DNA of 5,297 bases from DAORIO01 sp035438585 (GTDB lineage: Bacteria > Patescibacteriota > Minisyncoccia > Phycocordibacterales > UBA9973): positions 1-5,297 of the forward strand of contig DAORIO010000031.1 of the NCBI GenBank assembly GCA_035438585.1, read 5' to 3'. The notes under the pieces are model-generated. The model was not told the DNA's origin. It did not search any database and worked only from the letters and a program-made list of their open reading frames with translations. A program made the position numbers and the translations under genes. Every line of letters begins with the position of its first letter. The first letter of the stretch is position 1. Below are positions 1 through 5,062 of this stretch, one piece after another.

Positions 1-1065
1 AATTGTATTTACCCGAAGAAATAAAAGTAAGTGAGGCGGAAGTGTAAAAATTTGATTTCCAAAAAACATCATCCATCCAGAAATATCTCGCTCTGTCGAT
101 CCTTCATTTTTTATTTCTATATTTTTATCTTGATCGATGCTTTGAATTTTAAGCCCCGGCTCAATAACCGTTACAACAATTTTTAGCGTTGCATCTGGTG
201 TAACATTTCTTTCTTTTTCAAAATAATCCAAAAATGCAACATACTTTCCTACTTTTTTATAAATATGAGAAAATTCTACAACATCTTTGGCTTGATAAGT
301 CATTCCGTCTCCGAAATTCCATTTAAAAACCCCAACTTTTAATTCTTGTCCGTATTGATTGAAAACATTTACTTTGAATCTAAAAGGAACCCCAACAACT
401 GCATTTTGATCAACTTGAGCTTTTACAATTGTTCCATTATAAATTTTTTTTAATTCTTCTTTTTCATCAGAAGAAGTTTGAACTGTCTGTGTTTCATTAT
501 CTTCATTTTCGTTTTCTTCGTCTCCTTGGTCTTCTGCATCTTGATTGTCCCCCTCAAATACCTCGTCTGTATTTTCTGCACCTGGCGTAGGAATACCTGC
601 CGTCCAACTTCCAGAGTAAAACTGCAGACTATTTCCAATACCAGCAGACTGACCTCCACCCGTATATGTTACTTGAAAGATAACGCTATTGTTATTATCT
701 TTTATTGCCAAACTTTCCCCGGCATTATTAAAAGATGACCAAGAAGAATCTAAAATCATCCCAGAAAAACTTGGGTAATCTTCTAAAAATTTTGCAGGGT
801 CTGAGACAATAACAGCGTAACTATTTGCACCCAAAGTAAAACCACCCTGATATTCAGCAAGTCCATGATTTGAACCTTCCTCAAAAAACTTCCAACCGCT
901 TAAACTAACACTACTTCCAGAATTATAAATCTCAATCCATTCGTGACCAGTATCTGTTCCTGGAGCATCGTACATTATTTCGCTTATAGACACATCGGCC
1001 GCGCTCGCAAATACTGGAGCAAAAAACAAAACAAAAAATAAAATAATTTTAACCCTGTGGCTCAT
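1..1065 (-). CDS. Secreted lamin-tail (LTD) / PKD domain protein, N-terminal 355 codons, C-terminus beyond the window
   Basis: The frame is open from the ATG at 1065 to base 1 with no stop, so the gene is cut by the window edge. Residues 1-23 form a signal peptide: basic start (MSHRVK), hydrophobic core, then an Ala-Ser-Ala cleavage region. Residues 25-165 match a lamin-tail domain: SEIMYDAP (28-35), HEWIEIYN (41-48), SGW (56-58), and the closing PTPGAEN (159-165). Residues about 167-212 are a very acidic Asp/Glu/Asn/Gln linker. Residues about 215-300 are a PKD-like beta-sandwich with WNFGDG (249-254) and HIYKKVGKYVA (267-277). A second lamin-tail domain begins near 316 (IEIKNEG, SGW at 329-331, FTLPP) and is incomplete. 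The protein is probably exported and displayed on or outside the cell; its ligand cannot be read from sequence. The start overlaps the end of the upstream ATPase gene by 17 bases, so translation is likely coupled. An in-frame TAA four codons upstream excludes a longer ATG start. No Shine-Dalgarno sequence is visible. Confidence 0.9.
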   Translation of the reverse strand, partial: MSHRVKIILFFVLFFAPVFASAADVSISEIMYDAPGTDTGHEWIEIYNSGSSVSLSGWKFFEEGSNHGLAEYQGGFTLGANSYAVIVSDPAKFLEDYPSFSGMILDSSWSSFNNAGESLAIKDNNNSVIFQVTYTGGGQSAGIGNSLQFYSGSWTAGIPTPGAENTDEVFEGDNQDAEDQGDEENENEDNETQTVQTSSDEKEELKKIYNGTIVKAQVDQNAVVGVPFRFKVNVFNQYGQELKVGVFKWNFGDGMTYQAKDVVEFSHIYKKVGKYVAFLDYFEKERNVTPDATLKIVVTVIEPGLKIQSIDQDKNIEIKNEGSTERDISGWMMFFGNQIFTLPPHLLLFLRVNTI

Positions 1066-3163
1066 TCTCAGTTTTTAATAAATCTCTTAAAACATCTTCG
1101 GGAACGTCTTTTTGTGGTGTTGGCAAAGAATATTCATTTTTTTGAGATTCTGGTGTTGGTGGAGGTGTCTGAATTGGATTTATTGTTTTTGGTTCTTCTG
1201 CTGTGACTGGCTTTGGTTGTTCTATGATTGGAGATTTTACTGGTGCTGTTTGTGGTGTTTCAATTTTTGGAGAAACAGTGCTTTCTGTTTTTTTACTAGC
1301 GAGTGCTTTTTCAAGGGCGTCTTTTAAAAGAGAACTTGATTCTGGTGTTATGGCACGAGTCGGTTCTTTTTTAACAAAAGACGAAGCAGGTTTTTGAATA
1401 TCTGTTTTTGGAGTTTCTACAATTGGAAGTTCTACCTTTGAAGGGCTGTCGCTTTCAAGAGTTGAAAGGATTTTTTGCAAAGATGGTGATATTTTTACCT
1501 CTTCTTTTTTTGGTTGAGCTACTAAAGTCTCGGTATTATTTGTTACCTGCTTAACAATTGGTTTTTGAATTATTTCTTGTTTTACAATAGGGGCTTGCGC
1601 TGGAATAGGTGGATTGCTAACCACAGGTGAAGGATTTTGTTTTGGATTGTTGTTTTTCCAGGGCTGCGCAGGTTTTAGTGTGGAATAATTTGAGTTCTGA
1701 TTTTGATTTGGTCTTGGGGTAAAATTTTCTTTTCTAGGTTCTGTATTTTGAAACCTATTTGTAGAAGGAATAAATTCTTTTTTCTGATCAAAATCTTTAA
1801 AACTTTTTTCAAAAGGCTTATTTGGTTTTTCAAAAGTTTTTTCACTAGCAACAAATTCTTTTTTCTCTGGTTTTCCGTCGTCATACCAAGATCTAATATT
1901 TTCCTCGACTTGTGATCGTGGTGCAGCAAATTGTTCTCGAGAACTATCGATAATTTCCTTTGCAAAAGATCTGTGGGTCTCTTTTATTGGTGCCATACCT
2001 GTACCAGAAAAAGGTTTTGACCCCACACCATTTATCATAAGTCGTAAATACATTTGGTATTTTCCCAAGTTCACAATATCTTCGGCATTGAAAGCGGGCG
2101 CCAATTCTTTTTCAAAAACTTGAGCATCGAACGAACCGACACGATAAATAATCATCGAACCAACGTTCCCAAACACAGCCGCGCGAACCGCTTCGGACAT
2201 TTGCTCTACATATTGGTGAGCAATGATAAGGTTTAGTTTGTATTTTCGAGCTTCAGACAAAATGTCCGCAAAAGAGTCCGATGCAAAAGATTGGAATTCG
2301 TCGACATATAAATAACAATTTGGAAGAGCTTGAAGAACTTGCGGAGTCACGTCTGCTCGTGACATGGCCGAAAGATAGATTTTTGTAATCAACATTCCAC
2401 CAAGAAGGTTTGCATTTTGTTCTCCAATACGTCCTTTTGAAAGGTTGACGATTAAAATCTTACTATTATCCATTATTTGACGAATATCAAAAGAAGACCT
2501 TGGTTGGCCAATAATATTTCGCACAAGTGGATTTGTAGAAAATTGCCCAATTTTATTTTGAATAGCAGCTCCAGCTTCTTGCATATATTTATCAGAATAT
2601 TTTGCAAATTCATCTACCCAAAAAGCTTTGACAGAAGAATCAGTTACATTTTCAACAACTTTTTTACGATAATCTTTGTCTGAAAGCATTCTGTTTACAC
2701 CAAGAAGTGTTGCGTCTGGATATTCAAGAAGCGCCAATAGAATATTGTTTAGAATATATTCCATACGCGCACTCCATGCATCTACCCAAATCTTTTTAAA
2801 TGAACTCATAAGCCCTGACGCAACAAGAGGTCTTTTATCAGCCCCGACATCTTCGAGAACATTGAATGCAATTGGAAATTCAGAATCAAAAGGAGCAAAA
2901 TATACAACATCACGTATTCTATCTTCTGGAACAAAATCTAATATTTTATCCGCAGAACCTCCGTGTGGATCCATAAAAACAATTCCGTCACCATTTTGCA
3001 CGTCTTGGATTGCCATGTTTTCCAAAATAGTAGATTTACCCATACCTGTTTTTCCGATCACATACATATGTCGAGTACGATCAATCGCTTTAATACCGAA
3101 CTTAGTTCGGGCTCCACGAAAGTCAGTTTCACCAAAATACGTTATTCTGTTTGGGTCAAACAT
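1049..3163 (-). CDS. VirD4/TraG-like type IV secretion coupling-protein-family ATPase, soluble, with long disordered tail
   Basis: A 704-residue P-loop ATPase. Walker A is GKTGMGKS (37-44). A family-typical DPHGGSADKIL follows at 65-75. Walker B is YLYVDEF (284-290, Asp288-Glu289), and an AHQ sensor-like motif lies at 315-317. Residues about 110-235 are helix-rich and probably form the all-alpha insertion found in coupling proteins. Such proteins are hexameric motors that pass DNA or protein substrates to a type IV secretion channel. This one starts directly at its ATPase core (conserved-looking FGETDFRGARTKFGIK, 10-25) and has no N-terminal membrane segment, unlike classical VirD4/TraG, so it is probably cytosolic or peripherally bound. 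Residues about 410-704 are low-complexity (Pro, Lys, Gln, Ser, Thr) and predicted disordered, with three short Leu-rich helices (559-571, 610-623, 687-697). No other secretion genes are in the window, so the substrate is unknown. A HerA/FtsK-type motor is the main alternative. ATG 3163 is chosen because the next Met (33) would remove the strand before Walker A. Confidence 0.9.
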   Translation of the reverse strand: MFDPNRITYFGETDFRGARTKFGIKAIDRTRHMYVIGKTGMGKSTILENMAIQDVQNGDGIVFMDPHGGSADKILDFVPEDRIRDVVYFAPFDSEFPIAFNVLEDVGADKRPLVASGLMSSFKKIWVDAWSARMEYILNNILLALLEYPDATLLGVNRMLSDKDYRKKVVENVTDSSVKAFWVDEFAKYSDKYMQEAGAAIQNKIGQFSTNPLVRNIIGQPRSSFDIRQIMDNSKILIVNLSKGRIGEQNANLLGGMLITKIYLSAMSRADVTPQVLQALPNCYLYVDEFQSFASDSFADILSEARKYKLNLIIAHQYVEQMSEAVRAAVFGNVGSMIIYRVGSFDAQVFEKELAPAFNAEDIVNLGKYQMYLRLMINGVGSKPFSGTGMAPIKETHRSFAKEIIDSSREQFAAPRSQVEENIRSWYDDGKPEKKEFVASEKTFEKPNKPFEKSFKDFDQKKEFIPSTNRFQNTEPRKENFTPRPNQNQNSNYSTLKPAQPWKNNNPKQNPSPVVSNPPIPAQAPIVKQEIIQKPIVKQVTNNTETLVAQPKKEEVKISPSLQKILSTLESDSPSKVELPIVETPKTDIQKPASSFVKKEPTRAITPESSSLLKDALEKALASKKTESTVSPKIETPQTAPVKSPIIEQPKPVTAEEPKTINPIQTPPPTPESQKNEYSLPTPQKDVPEDVLRDLLKTENEPQG

Positions 3164-3180
3164 ATGAGAAAATTATAACA
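3164..3180 (-). promoter_or_regulatory. Extended -10 promoter of the ATPase/LTD operon, apparently leaderless
   Basis: On the minus strand a perfect TATAAT lies at 3177-3172, preceded by TGT (3180-3178), which gives the extended -10 form TGnTATAAT. No good -35 box is found 16-18 bases upstream (the hexamer there reads ATATTT), which fits an extended -10 promoter. The expected transcription start, about 7 bases after the hexamer, falls near 3165, one to three bases before the ATG at 3163. The 8 bases between hexamer and ATG leave no room for a ribosome binding site. Confidence 0.6.
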
Positions 3181-3203
3181 TTTTAAAAATAAAAAAATAT
3201 GAT
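3175..3203 (+). promoter_or_regulatory. Candidate promoter for tRNA-Ala
   Basis: ATAACA (3175-3180, 4/6 match to TTGACA), a 17-base spacer, then TATGAT (3198-3203, 5/6 match to TATAAT). Transcription would start near 3210 and leave a leader of about 47 bases, to be removed by RNase P. The -35 hexamer overlaps the -10 of the divergent ATPase promoter (3172-3177), so the two would compete for polymerase. The leader contains an inverted repeat, AATAAAT (3215-3221) and ATTTATT (3228-3234). The AT-richness makes chance matches easy. Confidence 0.35.
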
Positions 3204-3256
3204 AAACTGGCGTGAATAAATATTTTAATTTATTAAACACTTGGAAATTTAATAAA

Positions 3257-3329
3257 GGGCCGTTAGCTCATTTGGTAGAGCGCTTCCATGGCATGGAAGA
3301 GGCGACCGGTTCGATTCCGGTACGGTCCA
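3257..3329 (+). tRNA. tRNA-Ala, anticodon GGC
   Basis: A complete 73-base cloverleaf. The acceptor stem is 3257-3263 (GGGCCGT) with 3322-3328 (ACGGTCC) and contains the G3:U70 wobble pair (3259/3326), the main identity element for alanyl-tRNA synthetase. The D stem is GCTC/GAGC (3266-3269, 3278-3281) with GG in the loop. The anticodon stem is CTTCC/GGAAG (3283-3287, 3295-3299) around loop ATGGCAT, with anticodon GGC at 3290-3292, reading GCC and GCU alanine codons. The variable loop is AGGCG. The T stem is ACCGG/CCGGT (3305-3309, 3317-3321) with loop TTCGATT, and the discriminator is A73 (3329). The following bases are CA, not CCA, so the CCA end must be added by tRNA nucleotidyltransferase. 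It is the only gene on the plus strand. Confidence 0.98.
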
Positions 3330-3331
3330 CA
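3315..3331 (+). repeat. 17-bp direct repeat, copy 1 (3' end of tRNA-Ala)
   Basis: TTCCGGTACGGTCCACA covers the last T-loop bases, the T-stem and acceptor 3' strands, A73 and two flanking bases. The same 17 bases recur exactly at 3478-3494, 163 bases downstream. The 3' end of a tRNA gene is a classical attachment site for site-specific integrases; no integrase gene is present in the window. Confidence 0.9.
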
Positions 3332-3332
3332 G

Positions 3333-3358
3333 AAATCGTCACTCAGTGACGATTTTTT
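3333..3358 (+). terminator. Rho-independent terminator after tRNA-Ala
   Basis: A perfect stem AAATCGTCAC (3333-3342) / GTGACGATTT (3346-3355) with loop TCA, running into a T tract (3353-3358). It begins four bases after the tRNA discriminator. The upstream side has only three A residues, so it should act mainly on the plus strand. Confidence 0.85.
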
Positions 3359-3363
3359 ATGTA

Positions 3364-3494
3364 TGACCGTCAGCACAAGAACTGCTTCTTGTGCGACCGG
3401 GATCGAAAGGGTTTTCGTTATTAAGGAAGACAAAAGTCTGACGCAATCGAAAACCACCCGCTGCGGTAGGCAGAGATTTCCGGTACGGTCCACA
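3364..3494 (+). ncRNA. Candidate structured RNA with a tRNA-like acceptor/T-stem domain
   Basis: By hand-folding, GACCGT (3365-3370) pairs with ACGGTC (3485-3490) as a 6-bp acceptor-like stem. ACCGGGA (3396-3402) pairs with TTCCGGT (3478-3484) as a T-like stem (5 Watson-Crick pairs, a G:U, then A:U) that abuts the acceptor stem with no gap. Between them a perfect 9-bp hairpin, GCACAAGAA/TTCTTGTGC (3373-3381, 3386-3394), takes the place of the D and anticodon arms. The large loop holds an 8-bp stem GGTTTTCG/CGAAAACC (3410-3417, 3448-3455) and a CTGC/GCAG hairpin (3461-3464, 3470-3473). The 3' end matches the tRNA and runs into a terminator. The acceptor stem has A:U where the tRNA has G3:U70, so alanylation would not be expected. 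No promoter is evident, and the tRNA terminator lies just upstream, so expression is uncertain. Alternatives are a pseudo-tRNA or an insertion scar. Confidence 0.35.
3478..3494 (+). repeat. 17-bp direct repeat, copy 2 (detached tRNA-Ala 3' end)
   Basis: Exact second copy of TTCCGGTACGGTCCACA, followed at once by the bidirectional terminator at 3494-3519. Upstream, GCGACCGG (3393-3400) also repeats the tRNA sequence at 3302-3309 (variable loop and T-stem 5' strand), so both strands of the T stem are present but separated by about 79 bases instead of the normal 7-base loop. This may be an attachment-site copy, a degraded tandem tRNA, or part of a tRNA-like RNA. Confidence 0.85.
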
Positions 3495-3519
3495 AAAAAC
3501 ACCCTTTCGGGTGTTTTTT
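3494..3519. terminator. Bidirectional terminator between the tRNA region and the sigma/anti-sigma operon
   Basis: A perfect stem AAAAAACACCC (3494-3504) / GGGTGTTTTTT (3509-3519) with loop TTTC. Flanking A and T tracts give a U tract on either strand, so it can end plus-strand transcripts from the tRNA region and minus-strand transcripts of the sigma operon. The TAA stop codon of the anti-sigma gene (3520-3518) lies at the base of the hairpin. Confidence 0.9.
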
Positions 3520-4420
3520 AAAATTCTAATTCTTGATTTATTTCTAATAGGTTAACCGATTGTTCTGTTTTAATCTCCGTATTTTCAATAGTTGCCCCTT
3601 TTACAGTTTCAGTTTTTAATATTTCATTTTTTACATCAAGAGATGTTGGATCTTCCAAGTCGTCAAAAATTGATTCGTCATTTAAATCTATATCCAACAT
3701 TGCATCATCGATACTTTCTTCATCTTCTTCTGTTAGAGCTGGACTTTTTGGATCAAGTAAAATTTCTGTTTCAATAGTTACTTTTTCTTCTGTTGCAAAT
3801 TTTGCTTTTGCTTGCATACTCACCGCCAAAGGCAAAACATCAGTTGCGTCTACAGACTGAGTCTCTCCGGCTTTTGAAATATTTTCAACTTGCTCAGTTA
3901 AAGACGCAGCCAAACTTCCCGCCACATCTTTTGCGGCAGTTTTGTCTGTTGTTTTTAGTTCTTCAACTTTTGAATTTATTGATTCTGTATGTTTTTCAAT
4001 AGCTTCTGTAAGAGTTGCGTTTTTCTTGTCATCCAACTTTCCAGTGTGAACAAGTTTAATGGCTTCTTCTGTTCTCCTTTCAACCAAAATTATCTCAAAC
4101 TTTGCTTGCTCTTTTGTTGAGACCAAAAGAAGACCTTGAACTTTTTCTGTAACACCTAATTTGAATGGATAAAGTAAATCACCTGGTAATGTATCTTTTG
4201 CTGCAAAAGATACCCCGCCACCGACAAACAAAATAGTAATAAGAGCTGTCGGGACAAATTTTAACCACATAGAAAAAGGTGAGACTGTTGGTCTTTGTGT
4301 ATGCATTGAAGAACGAGCAAATACTTGGCGTAGTAAGTTTGCCTTTATTTCCTCTTGTTCATTGTTCGAAAGTTTTATTTTACTCGCAAACAATTTAAAT
4401 TGTCTTTCTAAATCATTCAT
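3518..4420 (-). CDS. Putative membrane-anchored anti-sigma factor, DUF5667-like
   Basis: A 300-residue protein with one transmembrane segment at about 52-74 (WLKFVPTALITILFVGG) after a charged cytoplasmic part of about 50 residues (ERQFKLFASKIKLSNNEQEE). Just outside the membrane is LPGDLLYPFKLGVTEKVQ (78-95), the signature I associate with DUF5667 proteins. A helical, coiled-coil-like stretch (about 100-185) and a strongly acidic tail (about 211-262) follow. The ATG overlaps the upstream sigma gene by 8 bases (ATGAATGA arrangement), the usual layout of a sigma factor and its inhibitor. The N-terminal part would then hold the sigma factor at the membrane. It has no Cys at all, so it lacks the zinc-binding HxxxCxxC motif of ZAS anti-sigma factors. 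The anti-sigma role is inferred from position and topology. An envelope protein merely co-transcribed with the sigma factor is the alternative. The stop codon lies within the terminator stem. Confidence 0.82.
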   Translation of the reverse strand: MNDLERQFKLFASKIKLSNNEQEEIKANLLRQVFARSSMHTQRPTVSPFSMWLKFVPTALITILFVGGGVSFAAKDTLPGDLLYPFKLGVTEKVQGLLLVSTKEQAKFEIILVERRTEEAIKLVHTGKLDDKKNATLTEAIEKHTESINSKVEELKTTDKTAAKDVAGSLAASLTEQVENISKAGETQSVDATDVLPLAVSMQAKAKFATEEKVTIETEILLDPKSPALTEEDEESIDDAMLDIDLNDESIFDDLEDPTSLDVKNEILKTETVKGATIENTEIKTEQSVNLLEINQELEF

Positions 4421-4934
4421 CTTTTTTAATTATATTTTTTAGTTTTGTGTGAGCACGGTGCAGTCTTACAGAAATTGTATTTTCTGGAATATCTAAAATG
4501 TCAGCAATTTCTCCAATCGACAAATCGTCTATGTATCTCATAATCAAAACTTGCTTGTAATCATCTTCCATTTCATCAAGTCGCGGAATAATACCTTCAG
4601 CAAATTTTTTATTTTCATGAGATTTTATTGGATTGTCCCCTTCGCTAAAATCTACACCATCTTCCAATATACTATCGAGTGAAAAAATAGGTTTCTTGCG
4701 CCTAATCTGATCTACCATCAAATTGTGTGCAATTCTATATAAAAATGGCTTTATTTTTTCAACCTCCCCACCAGCCTCAATATGACTCCAATAACGCATA
4801 AATACGTCTTGAAGTAGGTCTTTGGCTATTTCTCTGTCGAATATCTTTACCGCTAAATAACGAAAAATTGGCTGATTATACTCGTTATAAACAGAAATAA
4901 AATGGTCGTGTATATCTTTTCTTTTAATGCTCAT
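4413..4934 (-). CDS. ECF-family RNA polymerase sigma factor (sigma-70 group 4)
   Basis: A 173-residue protein of usual ECF length, with only regions 2 and 4. Region 2 covers about 14-81, with DLLQDVFMRYW (39-49), which contacts core polymerase, and IAHNLMVDQIRRKK (68-81), the -10-recognising helix. A short acidic linker (about 85-112) replaces region 3. Region 4 covers about 115-170, with a helix-turn-helix LSIGEIADILDIPENTISVR (138-157) for the -35 element. It would direct polymerase to a small regulon, probably including its own operon. It ends in TGA inside the start of the membrane protein gene (8-base overlap), so the two are translationally coupled and probably act as sigma and anti-sigma. 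ATG 4934 gives a full region 2 N-terminus. The bases before it (ATAACCT) contain no Shine-Dalgarno sequence. The target promoters cannot be read from this window. Confidence 0.95.
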   Translation of the reverse strand: MSIKRKDIHDHFISVYNEYNQPIFRYLAVKIFDREIAKDLLQDVFMRYWSHIEAGGEVEKIKPFLYRIAHNLMVDQIRRKKPIFSLDSILEDGVDFSEGDNPIKSHENKKFAEGIIPRLDEMEDDYKQVLIMRYIDDLSIGEIADILDIPENTISVRLHRAHTKLKNIIKKDE

Positions 4935-4957
4935 AGGTTATGACGATTTTGAGGCTA

Positions 4958-4972
4958 TATTCTTACAGAATA
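4958..4972. repeat. 15-bp perfect palindrome upstream of the sigma gene
   Basis: TATTCT (4958-4963), spacer TAC, AGAATA (4967-4972). It lies 24 bases before the sigma ATG, in the expected 5' leader, so it could be an operator or a small leader hairpin. No T tract follows on either strand, so it is not a terminator. Confidence 0.4.
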
Positions 4973-4984
4973 AAGGGTAAATTA

Positions 4985-5013
4985 ATAGTAAACTAAATCG
5001 CTTTACAAAACAA
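4985..5013 (-). promoter_or_regulatory. Candidate promoter of the sigma/anti-sigma operon
   Basis: On the minus strand TTGTTT (5013-5008), a 17-base spacer and TACTAT (4990-4985, 4/6 match to TATAAT) lie 51 bases before the sigma ATG. The inverted repeat AAATCG (4995-5000) / CGATTT (5014-5019) spans this promoter and could be an operator. Two alternatives exist: a perfect TATAAT at 5105-5100 with no -35, and an ECF-type CGTC (4945-4942) about 8 bases before the ATG whose -35 position does not read as AAC. Confidence 0.3.
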
Positions 5014-5062
5014 CGATTTTTAGGTGATTAAAGTGACAAATTAGAAGAATCTAGCAGATTTA

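Noticed and set aside
478..738. Open frames of 69 and 86 codons over the acidic linker of the LTD protein.
   Set aside because: They are out-of-frame readings of the continuous 355-codon frame, which has a signal peptide and recognisable LTD and PKD motifs.
2811..2825. A third occurrence of CTGACGCAA on the plus strand at 2814-2822.
   Set aside because: It lies inside the ATPase coding sequence (Leu-Val-Ala-Ser-Gly-Leu), lacks the following CGAA, TACGGTCCA and terminator, and is best taken as chance.
2676..3167. A 163-codon open frame on the plus strand.
   Set aside because: It is antisense to the Walker A half of the ATPase gene, whose motifs are unmistakable. The plus-strand translation has no recognisable domain and is rich in Ser and Arg, as expected from a shadow frame.
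3364..3494. A tmRNA, or a group I intron in a split tRNA.
   Set aside because: The element is only about 130 bases, with no tag reading frame, no pseudoknot set and no G3:U70 pair expected of tmRNA. It is also too short and lacks recognisable core motifs for a group I intron.
3365..3494. A CRISPR array or transposon with terminal inverted repeats.
   Set aside because: There are only two copies of the 17-bp direct repeat with unequal context, and no regular spacers. The short inverted pair GACCGT/ACGGTC is explained better as an RNA stem. No transposase gene is present.
3288..3521. A 77-codon open frame on the plus strand through the tRNA, and a 79-codon frame on the minus strand (3263-3502).
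   Set aside because: Both read through the tRNA, its terminator and the second repeat. Their sequences are translations of tRNA bases and hairpins, with no protein character.
4940..4950. Shared TGACGATTTT between the tRNA terminator (3347-3356) and the sigma leader (4941-4950).
   Set aside because: A 10-base AT-rich match can arise by chance in a window of this size, and the terminator copy is fully explained by its hairpin.
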